A stretch of 64,000 nucleotides of DNA from Glandiceps talaboti. Lineage: Eukaryota; Hemichordata; Enteropneusta; Spengelidae. Each line of letters starts with the position of its first letter. Position 1 is the first letter of the stretch. The notes beneath the pieces are model-generated. The model saw only the letters and a program-made list of their open reading frames with translations. It did not search any database and had not been told where the DNA came from. The position numbers were made by a program, and so were the translations under genes. The stretch spans positions 14,664,500 through 14,728,499 of the forward strand of contig NC_135558.1 of NCBI RefSeq assembly GCF_964340395.1. The letters are read 5' to 3'. This document shows, piece by piece, positions 42,726-58,021 of the stretch.

Positions 42726-45700
42726 AACTTGCATATACAAAATTCCGCAATTGACAGATAAAACACATTATTGATCCCTCCACAAACTAATGACAGATGT
42801 CAATGATTGATTTCCATAAGACTGTTGCAGCCTAGATAAACCAGGGCGGAATATGGTATATTTAAATTTACCATCTCAAATAGCGTGTTATTGGACATAT
42901 TGTACCATTCAGTTGATAAACAGGATTCACTCACCACGTTTAAGCATTCTGTGACACTGTTGGTAACTAAAAATAATGGAACCTTGGTTAACCAGACCAT
43001 ACTAAAAGGACTATACTTTTGATAAACTCAGAGTTAGGTATTGCTGCACATACCTCTGTAGCTGGGCATGCCCAGTTTTGATCGAAATTTTGTGATTAAA
43101 AGTTGTTGGTTCATTCCTTATCACTTTGGATGACATTTTGTAGTAAAGACTTGATTGATGTACTAGGTTTTTTAGAAGTAAAGTTTTCGTTTTGCCTTTT
43201 CAATGTTAAAGTTGTACGAGCAACGATCTCAGATTTGAACACATTCTGGTATTCCGTATCAAATTCAATACCATGAATCCATAATTATGTTTTAAATTGG
43301 ATTTGTAATGATATACAATATGTAATATGTAAATGGTCATCATTCTTTATTGAATGGCGATAAATATTTCAGTACACAGTGCCAAGCCTCCCCTTTTCTT
43401 TCTCTTTCTAGATTTAAGTGAGAGAATTATAATTGTGGGTAGAAACATGAGAGCGCATGGTAGACAAGCAAAAAAAGTGAATTGTGTTTATTTATACAAT
43501 TTTATAAAATTTGAGGCAGAAAAATACGACAAGGTTAAAACGGAGTATGTACAAGATGGAGACTTTAGTTTCAAAATATTACCTCACATCAAGAACAGTA
43601 TTCACAATAACAACGGTGTAAATTCCCTTGTACTGTCCAAAAACCGACGTCTGTCCTTTAGAGTAAATGCTAGTTCTAGACGACAGAAACAAATTCTTGG
43701 AATGTTATTGAACATGCACAAGAAGATGGCTCAAAGGATATCAATGTATGATTTCAGTGTTTGTAAGTATCGAAAATCACTTTCTTTGTGGAATTGGTTC
43801 ATGACAGGTATCATGAAGTAACTACGTGTATTAATTGAATAACTGTTTTTTTTACAACACTCGGTGTTTTGTCCTTTGAAAGCACTTCATTTTCAATTAT
43901 TCTTCACTGTGTCTAATTTGATTAATTAAACCATGTTATTTGATTTGTATTGTTAGTAAGCCATTATCGTTGTAGCGTTTGAATACACATTTTACATCGT
44001 TATGTTGACCTATTTTCTCTCAAGTTCATAGCGATTTAACATGCAAGGATTAACCCACCACTCTAGGGTCCACGGCGCAAAGTGCAGTCATATTGTTTTC
44101 TAAGATGTATTCCATTTTCGTTCCAATTAGCATTGATAATGTCATTCACCCCTCTACTAATGATTGTTACAAGGTCCGGATGCCACTCACTATTTGTACC
44201 CATCACCACAATTGCAACTCCAGTTTTACTAGATCCACAAATCGAACCTCGAGTACTAGATGTTACCTGTGGAATTTGTCATTCAGGCGAGGGTTGATGA
44301 CGAGGATGGGTCGAAACATCAAATGTTCTGTACTAAACTGGACTGCCAAGTAAAATCTGTAGTTAGCACTATGTTTAAAGAAGTATCTCATACTCGCAAA
44401 ACATTACTGTCACCAGGGCTCCTGTAGACATGCAGAGTTTTGGCTCAACAATACTGTAACATCATTCCATTACGAATGACTTGCGTATAGTTAATTTTTT
44501 GAAAATTTCAATAGATATTGCTAGAAGTACTTTAATCGTCATTTCGATAAAACATCCATCAACAGCGTAATAGTTGGTAATGGGTTTCCCCGTAATGGCG
44601 TTAATTCGTCAGCATTCCCACAGGCTTCTGTTATTTCGTGCAGAGAGGATTTAAAAAAAAAATACATCATAGGGAAATACGCTCTTGGCAACTGTGGCGC
44701 TCCGATAGTGAGATAAGCGTGGTCTAAGATTAAATCCACCGTATATTCAATTTTGTCGGCTTATTATGCAAAGCTCTCCTAGGCATACTAAGCAAATTAC
44801 GTATATTTATAATGATAACTATATATATTTGACAGTTAATCGAATGTTCAGCTGGTAGCTGTTTTAAGCCTAACCTTTATGTAAAGGTACATTTAAGATG
44901 CGAGACTGGAAAGTGTACAGTTAGAAATTTATCCAGGCAGGAAGGTTTTGAGAACAAGTTTATTTTCCTTGAACTTTCACTTTAAGTAACATTTTTATTT
45001 AACATTTTGTGAGCATTGTAACTTTCAAATCTGTAGTTAAATCTGTGGCTATTCGGTTGTTAGTACAAACTTAAAGCCACCTCAATGTGATCTGTTAATT
45101 TATTGTCATTGGTATGAATTATATAATCGAATTAAAAGTTTTTATTAACAACTGTTATTTTTGTTGATATTTTTTATAGAACTTTAAGAATCAATATGTA
45201 TGATAAGGGAATCAAGCTATCAGCGAACTGAGACAACACAGCCTTTCTATTTTTCTTTTTTATAAAAGACAGAAAACCCAAAACTTATATTGTTGCAACA
45301 TGATGATATAAGCTAGAAATGGTCATTGACGTAATTTCACTCACGGTAGGGTGGTGGTCTCTGATACTAAGCAAGTTTTCATCACATGGTAACTGCACAT
45401 TCAACCTCATTCAATATTTACACTATCATGATTACATGGTGGCAATGCCCATGTGACCAAGGTACTGGTATCACCCACTTTTGAAATCTACTAAAGTTAG
45501 TTTGAGTCTGTCTCTGATATTCTGCTTTTGGTCTGATTTCCATGGCAGTATTTTCTTGTCATTTGCTGTATTGGTTTGATGTTAACTTGACAGCTTTGTT
45601 TTGTTTTGTTTTGTTTCAAATATATTGACCGTAAGAAATTTGTTGGAAATCAAATGTTAAACATCATAATGTTAGCGATCAATCAAGGAAAGTAAATTGT

Positions 45701-48432
45701 AGAAGTCGTCGATGCGGAGTAAATTTAAGGGTGGCCTTAAAGCTTATTAGCAAAGTTCTATTAGATCAGGTCCAGACCAATCCCTGCCATAATATTTATT
45801 ATATGGCGATAAAAGAACGCATGCTGGATTGGCAAATAGTCAAAGCGTCACTGGCTGTAGGTTGACGACCCCATGTCAGTCTTATTTTTGCCGAGATTCG
45901 GGAACTTTAATAACAAACAAATGATTCAAAGTTTCCTTCTGACTTTCTGAATTAGTATTCCATCATTCTGGCAGTTAAGGAATGATTATGAAATTGAAAG
46001 AATCGCCAATAAGTACACATTCATTTTAATTTGTTGTTATTTTTCACTGATCGACTGACACATATCATTTTATGCTGGCAAACAGAATTAATTGAGGTCG
46101 CCCTATGCTATGTTCCAGACCTTTTTCTAGAAACCTTTTTGTTTGCAATCAGCCAACGGTTCAATATTAATCCGATGTTATAGTTCACAAAGGTTAACAC
46201 GAAAGGTAAATTGCCATGTAGTGTAACTGATATACCACGTAATATGATAGTAGACGTGTTTCGATTTAGATACAACTGTAGCCATTATAACGTGGACAAA
46301 CTGAACCTGTTACGAACAAGGAAAGTAGACAAATGTATTTGATTGATAACACTTGGCACAGCAAATTGGAACAGTAGAGGCATGCATTACATTTCATGGT
46401 TTGATAAGAATAGTTTTATGGCCTCTTTATTTGTGCATGGAATGCCAAGGGAATTTCTAATTTGTTTGTGAATGTGAACTATTATGGAAAGAGGCCACAC
46501 AACTGTTCTTATCAAATGATGAAATGTAATATAAGTCTCTGTACTTCCAACATGCTTTGCAAAGTGTTATTAATCCAATTTGGTTGCTTATTTTCCCGTT
46601 TTAAAACAGGTTCCGTTTGTCCATGGTCTGGTGTCAGCAGTTGTATTTAGATATTATTAAGGAGGTACCGGTTTTGGTAAGACCTAAGATAATGTGGTTC
46701 CGATTACGCTTAATTTTCGAATAGATAGGGATAGGTAGATTTTTTATTTCATTTTTTTATATATGTATTCTTTTCATATGTGAGTTTCAAGTTCAGATAG
46801 TTATGTTTTCCGTTGTTTTCCATACGGGCTCTGTGTTTGGTTTCTTCAAAAATGAGCCATTTAAACATCGGAAAGAACATTTTTATATTGTCTTTATTCT
46901 TTTTTTATTTATTCGGACGTTGGCGGCGCACTTATATATTATCTTTTGCTGACTTCACGATGATCAAGGATATTAGTTGAGGAACGCTTCTCGAAAAAAT
47001 AATGGCTACTGCTTTAAACAAATGAACCATGGGGAAGAGTCATCATTTTCAACATTGCCTGGCAGCCATGGAAGATTGGATTATTCACGCGGGGAAACAC
47101 CAAGCCTACATCACTTTTGCTGTAAACTTCTGGAGTCGGGCCACAGTTGCAAAATCCGTGTGGCTTCATTGCAAGTACCCGCCTCATATTTAAACTTAAA
47201 TTATGTGTATTGTTCGATAATTGCCCCTCTAAATGGCCTCATTTATTTTCTCATTTGCAAAAAGTGTTTTGACCATTGGAGTGGGACACACCCTCCCAAA
47301 CCTTCCCCTACAGCAGCCTGACTGACTACAGCAGTCATAATGGCGGCGCTGCTCCCATCCCTTCATCAATATTACGGGGAAAGGCCATTAGGCTAGGTGT
47401 AGAGTTTCTAAGGATTAATGCTCAATATATGAGATTTTTTCTTGCGAAGCCCACACCTGTTTATCCCTATTGTAGACTCTGATGTCTATTGCCACTGTCA
47501 TTTCATGTAATGTATCACTTATTTACCTTACAATTATACATCTGCAGTGCGCGAGAGGGGTAGAGTTGTACTTACTAAACTCTAAGTAATATTCGGGGGA
47601 AAGGGGTACGAAGGTTCTGGAGTTCATTGGGGATTTTTGATTGTTGTTTTGTTTTATTTTGTTTTGTTTTGGTTGTTGTTGTTCTGTTTGTTTGTTTATT
47701 TGTTTGTTTGTCTGTCTGTGTGTTTATTTATTTATTTGATGTGTGGTGTTTTTTGTGGGTTGGGGCTTTGCATTCTTAGCGATCACTCAGAGGGGACGCT
47801 GTGAAATTCACGTACAGCCGGGATGACGAAATCGGCAACCAAACGTATTCAACACCATTCAACAGATACTGAATGATCATGAACAGTTTTGGTATCTGTC
47901 AATAGTTTAATTGGAAAGGGGATATGTCATTCCGATTTGTTTCTCTTATTTGTATTGAAGGGAATAATACATTTGGGTCAGCAATGCTATCATAAAACAA
48001 AAAAGGAGGTGCGATTTTAAAATAGGCGGAGTTGTTTATATCATACCTGCCATTGTTTTTGTTGAACCTCACTCGTACTCATATTATATACCTCATATTA
48101 TATACCAAATACCTCACCACACAGGAGTCATTTACATGTTTTTAATTGAAAGATAGACTGCTTTATTACATTCAAAATCAGAACTTCACTTGGTTGTCAT
48201 AATTGACTGTGTGAACATTTTTATATAAAATTATATCAATTTTACATTATCAAACCAGCGTGTTCGGTTGTCATGGCAACACAGTCTTTTGAATGGCTTC
48301 TAACCAGATTTGATTCTTCATATTTTGAATAATGTACAGTATTCATCGGATTTGTGTTCGCTTTACAGTAGAAAAAGTGCTCTACCTGGCGTTTAATTTT
48401 TTTGTTGCTTCTTGTTCTTGTTTTTTTAATGT
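42726..48432. other. Receptor 3' flank and gene-poor stretch
   Basis: An ATTAAA word near 43093 could serve as a receptor polyadenylation signal. A 155-codon plus-strand frame (43354-43821) contains a pyrimidine-rich acceptor at 43412 and is rich in Lys/Arg/Asn, but I recognise no domain; it is about the longest frame expected by chance. A (TTTTG)/(TTTG) region lies at 47640-47738. No gene is supported. Confidence 0.45.
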
Positions 48433-48438
48433 TTTATT
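48433..48438 (-). terminator. Polyadenylation signal AATAAA
   Basis: AATAAA on the minus strand about 180 bp past the stop codon of the small surface-peptide gene. A second overlapping AATAAA follows within a few bases. Confidence 0.5.
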
Positions 48439-48614
48439 TTATTTTTGTGAGACCTAACAGACCGATGCAGGTGGGGTACACGTTTCTTCGTGATTTACGG
48501 TGCGCTAATATAGCATTTCCACCCTATCCCAGTTGTTTTCCCCTCTGTGCAGGCATTTTGCTGGAAGTAGTATGTTGTAACATATGTCACAGTCAACGTC
48601 CTTGAAGTCGTAAT

Positions 48615-50519
48615 TTAGTGTACGAACTGGAGAAAGAAGACTGGTAACATCGCAAGCACGAGCGTAGCGAGTGAAGCGGTGTGAAATCCAGCCACGCCAT
48701 CACCGGCGTCTGTTGCAGATTCGGTGGTATTGCTGTCGTCGGCGGCAGCTGTGGGTTCAGCGGTGGCTGTGTCATTCTCTGTAAAGATAAACATATCAGA
48801 AAGGAATATTAGCAACTACGACTTTCGAAATGTGCTTAAATACGTATATATCTGTGGATATGAGATAAGCTAGGTCTTAACAAGCAAACCAAAATCATCA
48901 TAATTTTGACTGTCTCGCCATGGTACTTTGAAGTACATATGAACATTTCCTTTGTTTATGAATGTGTCAAAAATAGTTTTCTTTTGTCATCCTGTGAGAA
49001 ATGTGAAAAGTTCTTGATTAGTTCGAGTAAAATATATTTCTACTGTCGGTGCCGTTACCTTTCTCTGTCTTACGCAAACGAAAGTGGCAATACAGTGATA
49101 TACATTTTTGTATTACCTAGCAGTTCATTCATTTTCTCTGGACACTATGGGTTTTGGTGGACGTTTACCAGGACCGCTTAATATTCATGTCTTGTATAGA
49201 GAACTAGAATCGTATATTTTCTGTTCATGGTACATTGTAATTTTGTTTACTATTATTATATGGTGGGAGGTATTTTTATTTTTATTTTTTTTAATTGGCT
49301 CTGTCAAATTAGAGTTGAACATTATAAAATAAACGAACATATTAATGTCACAGTTTAAATATTAAGATAGAAAAAAGACAGCCGGTTAGAGCCCAACATG
49401 AATCACCACCATATTCTGTGCTATGTTTAGAAATTAATTATTGTACCTGCTGGTTGGTACGACAGCGATTTGAATATGGAACTGTAAAATGTTAATTGTT
49501 GTCACGGGGTTCATGCATGCTTATTTGAAATTCAATCCGAAGCCAACACTAAGCAACATACTCTCATTTATAACTTACGCTGTCCAATACATCATGTGTC
49601 GACGCCCTTCGGGCGTTCTAGGCTGAACACCTGTTTTTAATTTATTCACGTTTAACCATAAACAGATGCATCATGTTGTGTTTAACAATGAGTCATATTT
49701 ATGAATATTTATGTCTCTGCAGCATTGAAGACATCTGACGCAGCGTGAGTAATGATGGCGAGTCAGGAAGTTAAATCGGTTTCATTGCAAATTTGGACCA
49801 ACGCCATCGAATTCGAACGTGAAATGAGAGACAATATAATGTTCGTCCGAGATGATGTTTTAATTTCAGCTTTGATGTCATAATTTCTGACAATTACATA
49901 TAATGATTGTGAAATGAACAAGATATTTATTAAATGGAACGATTATCCGTCACGGTTCAAATTAGCAGGTTATTATTTATTATTGCGAAATCGAGTACCC
50001 TAACCTGACAAGGCATAGTGTGTACATTTACATCGTCAGACATACGTTGTACAAAGACGATAGCGTCAAAGGGATATATTAAGCTGACTTTATATATCTT
50101 TCCCTCGCCCCCCCCCCCTTTTTTTTTGGGGGGGGGGGTTGCTGCATATTAAAAGGTACCTGTGATATTCAACCTTACTGAAGCACGCTTAGCCATCAAT
50201 TCGTATTGGTAGACCTCCTACACGATATTCAGGCGTGATATGTAAATAATTCGATGTTATGAAAAATAGTTCAATGCCATTGATCGAAGGCATACATTGA
50301 TATTAACATTTTACTTAGATAGATTAGTAGAGCTTTTATGTAAGTATACTCTCCAGTAAAAAAAAGCGTATAAACTCCTCTTGTACAACTTATTTATACC
50401 CGTATATAAAAAGGTGTGGAAAGGGGGGGGGTGTTATTGAGAATAACGGAAAGATACCTACCAGCATAAACAAGTGCTACTGCAAAGCAGATGATGGCGA
50501 GGAACACTAACTTCGACAT
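48615..50519 (-). CDS. Small secreted, probably GPI-anchored, Thr/Ala-rich glycopeptide
   Basis: Rebuilt by splicing on the minus strand: exon 50519-50462 (ATG to TATGCTG|GTAGGT) and exon 48778-48615 (TTTACAG|AG to TAA), joined in phase 1, 73 residues. Residues 1-19 are a clear signal peptide (MSKLVFLAIICFAVALVYA) with small residues at -3/-1. Residues 20-50 are Thr/Ala/Asp/Ser-rich with sequons at N21 and N36. Residues 54-73 form a hydrophobic end preceded by small residues (DAGDGVAG), the usual GPI-attachment layout. A TTTTACAG acceptor lies just upstream of the ATG (about 50530), so a 5' non-coding exon is likely. The layout resembles CD52-type peptides, without sequence identity I can claim. 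A middle phase-1 exon in the 1.7-kb intron cannot be excluded. Confidence 0.72.
48779..50461 (-). other. Intron of the 73-residue surface-peptide gene
   Basis: A 1683-bp phase-1 intron. It contains the C-T-G hairpin at 50108-50138 and a short GACGCCC/GGGCGTT palindrome at 49601-49617. No further exon is supported. Confidence 0.65.
50108..50138. repeat. C11-T9-G11 homopolymer hairpin
   Basis: Eleven C, nine T and eleven G in direct succession, so the C and G runs can pair with the T run as loop. Confidence 0.97.
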
Positions 50520-51035
50520 GACGATGCTGTAAAATGAAATATAACAGAAAGTTGATAAGTTGAAAAATAATAATTTATTAAATATAATTGCATTTTATAT
50601 AGACTTATACAATTACAACGTTTGCTACTGCGAAGATAGATTTGCAGAGCCTCTGGATTTTCTTGTTTTTTCCGTCGTTTACGATTCTTTAAAGAAAAAA
50701 TACAGCTTCGGTTGATAGTTTGAATATTTTGATATTCAAACGCAAACAAATCGGCTGAACATGAGAAGAAAATAATTTGTTGGGTTATCATACTTGTAAT
50801 TGGCATCGATTCCACTGGTCGGTAACAATAAACAAAGTTGAACGTTCCTCCAATAAAAATAAATCCACGATAGAATTGATTTATTTTGTTTTGTTTTTGA
50901 GAGAAATGTCCTCAAAACGTTGCAAGTATTTTGATTTCGACAGCACGGTATTCACCGTCCATATCAGTGATATCAGACATTCTACTTTTAATAATCTTTA
51001 TTTATACTGGATAGTATAAACATTTGTCTCCCTAG

Positions 51036-51262
51036 AAGTCCAGTGAGAGCCATCCCTCACGGGTTCAGTGTTAATGCAGGGGTAAACTGGAGTACCTGGG
51101 GAATTCGAAACCTGTGTTGTTCTGTAGAGTCAAACTGAACGACACTCTACTTACTTACAGCATGGTAAATTTAATCAAAGCCTGAATGGGTTCGAACCCC
51201 GGTCGACCGCAGTGGTAAGAGGTAAGTGGTTTAACCACTCGACTACCTTTAACCCGTTTGCA
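51036..51262 (-). mobile_element. tRNA-derived SINE
   Basis: On the minus strand the element starts with a polymerase III A box (TAGTCGAGTGG, 51245-51235) and a B box (GGTTCGAACCC, about 51198-51188), about 37 bp apart as in a tRNA. Beyond the tRNA-like head comes a tRNA-unrelated body with the words AGAGTGTCGTTCAG, GGTACTCCAGTTTACC and TTAACACTGAACCCG. The second of these is the kind of conserved central core seen in several metazoan SINE families (inference). No intact tRNA cloverleaf is present, so it is not a functional tRNA gene. Confidence 0.75.
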
Positions 51263-53447
51263 TAACGAGCGTTCGTCGACTACAAAAATTCATCTAGACC
51301 GTCGACAACATAAACAAAAAAATACACGTTTACTGATATTGGAAATGCATACGTCATTTCACATGTTTTGAATTTATGAACAATGTGTCTCATATTAAAA
51401 ACTATCTGCGTGTATACGATATTGAAATTTCGTGGTATTATTAAAGGTATTGACCATTGTAAAACGCCTATATATCCATCGATCCGATATTCTAAGGGTA
51501 GTTCCGATTCAACAGGCTGTTTGGCAAAGGGCGATATCTTTAGGTTATCGGAAAAAGAGGCGAAGCGATCCATGGTTATGGTTCGGACAATAACAATATT
51601 TGGTACTAGTACCACTGTTTACACGATACATACATCCACGAAACATAACCGCAGACACGCAAAAGATCTAATAATTAAATACAGTAATTACCGTAATGTA
51701 TGTTCTTGTATCGACGGCACGAACCAACAGCAGTAACTAATACTCACTCCAACAAACACTTAAAATGTGACACGGCTAGCTATACGATAGTTTAAGTCAT
51801 ACTGCCCGTATGTTTGCCTCATTTGAATAACAATTCATTAATTCTATATTTAAATCATCTACGCCGGGTGTCAGGTTGGTTTTCTGGTTAGATGACGTGG
51901 CATACAACACCCACCTGCTTCACGGTATGACCATGAATATAATAATCAACCACTATTCAAGCAAATAGTTTTTGTATAACGTAGCATTTACATAAATGTC
52001 AATATGTGTGTTTAATAGTATGATTGTTTATGAGAAAACCAGTACTGTGTTGTCTGGAGTACACATTTATATAAAAACAATCTTTCTTTTCGTGGATTTT
52101 CGGCAATGAGGAAGCAGCACACGAACCCTCTAAGCCGTATGATCGATCGAGTCCAGAGTCTGAGTTTGTTCAAAGTAATATTCACATTACACGTCTCATA
52201 TCCTAACCCCACTAATTATCAAAGGCCGTGGTTTCAATGTCAGAATCTCGGTAAAGTTATAGAGATTATCTATAGGATCATTCTGGACTAACATTTATAC
52301 CTTTAGCTCTGCTAGACAACTGAATTTTGAACGTAATACGAATTAGGCCTTTAATACGAAATATAAATCGCAAGCCGATATTACAATGTATATGAGTCAT
52401 AAAACGCAACCCGCATTTACCCCCCCCCCCCCAGGAAAACTGTCACTTCCAGACTAGTTTTCAAATTCCAATCACAGATTTCCGGACATCCGTTACACAC
52501 ACGTGAACTCATCTTTGATATTTGTGGATTTCATTTGATTATACAACTTGATCCACAACTTCAAACCTGAAACAGTCACAACCCCTCCCAAATCCCAAAA
52601 ACAATAAGCTTCAACATATAGTCGTCAGAACCACATGTGAAATGTTAATGATGCTGATCACTACGAAAGCTGTGATATACGCAAATTATGGCTAAAAATA
52701 GGGGTCATGTTTCATTTACATTTTGTATATTTGAATAAAAATTATTATTGCACTCACGTGCAAGGATGACGAGAAAAATCTGTACTCTGAGTTTATACAT
52801 TTTTGTTTGATCTGTTATTGTTTTTCTTTTATTCATTTGTTTTGTTTATTGTTGTTTTGGTATAGAGCGTATCGTTGTTAACAAAACTCAACCCTGGTAT
52901 TCAGACATACTATACACACAATTGACAGTATATAGAGTTGTGTACATATGATACTAAAATGTCGCTGAAACTCCTTTTAATATGCTACCAACTCTGCCAG
53001 CAACGCCAGAAGGCGATACGACATTCCATCGCCACCATCATCTACATCAAACTAGAAGAATTTAATAGAGACTTCATAAAAGTTGGAAACCAACCATACA
53101 GCAGAGAAAGGGCTTCTGAACTTATTAGCAATTGCCATTTTAATGAACTCAGTTTCACAACACTAATGCATGACCATAGACAATATCGCCCTGTTTGACA
53201 TTACCCCAAGGGACTAGTGATATATCTAACTATACCCATCGATTCTAGAAATTTAACCTTGGAGACTAGCTGTTATCCAATATTCACCAGGTGTTACATC
53301 GTAGAAAAGAAGGGATTGTTGATTGCCCAGTCGTTGTGTATTCAGTTCAGGAACGTACGGGCTGTTTAATTGAAATATTCAAAAAGCGTATGGGCGTCGG
53401 CATAAACAACATCATAATATATAGTGCATGTGTTATATGGCCGAACA
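51263..53447. other. Non-coding stretch
   Basis: No gene is recognised. Overlapping frames at 51280-51736 on both strands and 52938-53198 on the plus strand have no domain. A run of 13 C lies at about 52420. Confidence 0.55.
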
Positions 53448-53564
53448 TATACATACATACATACATACATACATACATACATACATACATACATACATAC
53501 ATACATACATACATACATACATACAGACATACATATAGACAGACAGACAGGTAGACAGACAGAC

Positions 53565-53595
<31 letters not shown>

Positions 53596-53835
53596 TACAT
53601 ACATACAGACATACAGACATACATACATACATACATACATACATACATACATACAATGTACATACATACATACATACATACATACATGCATGCATGCATG
53701 CATGCATGCATGCATGCATACATACATACATACATACATACATACATACATACATACATACATACATACATACATACATACATACATACATACATGCATA
53801 CAGTCAGACATACATATAGACAGACAGAGACAGGC

Positions 53836-53906
<71 letters not shown>

Positions 53907-54040
53907 TACATACATACATACATACATACATACATACATACATACATACATACATACATACATACATACATACATACATACATACATACATGCATACATA
54001 CATACATACATACATACACACATACACACACACACATATA
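53448..54040. repeat. 590-bp compound ATAC / CAGA / GCAT / CA microsatellite
   Basis: The longest array in the window. It has at least ten alternating blocks, ATAC, CAGA, ATAC, GCAT, ATAC, CAGA, ATAC, then CA. Frames of up to 234 codons on both strands come only from the repeat. Confidence 0.98.
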
Positions 54041-55308
54041 TGTACCACCACCGTCGATATTTATTCAATTCCTAAGCCTTTATTAATGCCGTATAACTGT
54101 ACTTTGTGAACCTCGTCTGATGATCATAAATTTTAATTTTCTTTGCTTTTGAAAAATAATAGTAAGACACGTTTTAGAGTTTTAGAGTTTCACTACAGTA
54201 TGAAGCTGATAACTAGTAATAAATATTGAGAATGTTTGGAGCGATTCGGAAATGAAGGTTTTCATCCTGACGTGCTGTTGCTGTTTCAAGTTTTTGATCA
54301 CGATATTAGCTATACCAAAATATTTCTTTTAATTGTTCAATAACATTTTAATATCTGCTACTACTGTAGAAAAAAATGAATACCTTTGTATCATAAAAAT
54401 ATGGTATGTACATTTTTAATCAGACTATATGCTATCTGGCAACGTACAGTCATGTAAACAGACGTGATGAATGGGTTATGTTGTCAAACACACATGTGCA
54501 GGTGTCCTGAAGTCCGACACTACATACATGTAACTGATATGTTATTGTACATTTTCCAGTTTACAGGTGCAGTCCACGACGCTGTTTTCGCAAAACCTTA
54601 TATTAAGCAATTCTTTAGTAGCAGAGCAATTTTTTGCATATTACAGCTGGAGGGGAGCAATCAAGGGGAATTGCGACGGGGAAATCCTGATTTTGATACA
54701 GTGGGAGAGGAAAACATGGAATTGTAGGGGAGGGATTAAAGGGGTGGAACTATATGTAAATTAAATGTACGTTAAAATGAATTGTTGGTACAGTCAAAAA
54801 GCACAAACGTTTTCCTGAGTGAGGTAATCATTCACGTGGGAGGGCACTTAAGAGCAGCTAAACGCCCTCTCCATAATTGTTTATGGGGACAATTCATTGT
54901 TGGTCTGTAACAACTAATAATTTACGAAAACCACAAATCTGCTTGTTGGCTGTTCCTAAAATTTATTTTTTTCATTTCTAATAATAGGACGGTGTTTACA
55001 AATAGTATTGTATTATGTTTGTCTACATGTGTGTGAAAGTAATTCCTCTGTTATGTTTATTTCAAAGTGTTTATCTTTAGGGTGGCTTGTCTTAATTAAA
55101 ATCCGAAAGAGTGAAATATTTTGACGTTGCGATGAAGACAGCTAAACATGTGATGCACATTTGCTAACAACACGAACATGTCAAATAACTAGTTTAGTGT
55201 AAGCCAAATGCAATCAGCAAAAACCTTTTCCAGAAGCTAATAAGACATTTTGGAACAGGCACAAGTTTTGAATTATGGCCACGCGATTGTTCTATTCTAG
55301 AATATGAT
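54041..55308. other. Spacer before the 107-residue surface-peptide gene
   Basis: Nothing recognised apart from upstream sequence of the next gene. Confidence 0.55.
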
Positions 55309-55397
55309 GTTATATAGTCCTTCTCGTACAAACTACATTTTGTCGGCATCGATCATTCCTGGAGGTACTTGGCTTCTGTGCATGTGAATTCATCAGA
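55309..55397 (+). promoter_or_regulatory. Weak TATA-like promoter of the 107-residue gene
   Basis: TTATATAGT at about 55310-55318 lies about 85 bp upstream of the ATG, leaving room for a 50-60 nt leader. No CCAAT box is seen nearby. Confidence 0.3.

Positions 55398-58021
<2,624 letters not shown>

Noticed and set aside
43354-43821. 155-codon plus-strand frame downstream of the receptor
   Set aside because: No recognisable domain, no start context, and about the length expected for the longest chance frame in 64 kb of AT-rich DNA. Kept only as a note.
44240-44350. Segment reading GATGACGAGGATGGGTCGAAAC, similar to retroelement 3' remnants seen in animal genomes
   Set aside because: Too short and without an accompanying reverse-transcriptase or endonuclease motif.
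53347-54075. Long open frames up to 234 codons on both strands (MYVC, CLSV, YIHT, TDRQ repeats)
   Set aside because: They are translations of stop-free tetranucleotide microsatellites. The same holds for long frames at 9.3, 13.4, 14.1, 20.0, 31.0, 33.7 and 35.6 kb.
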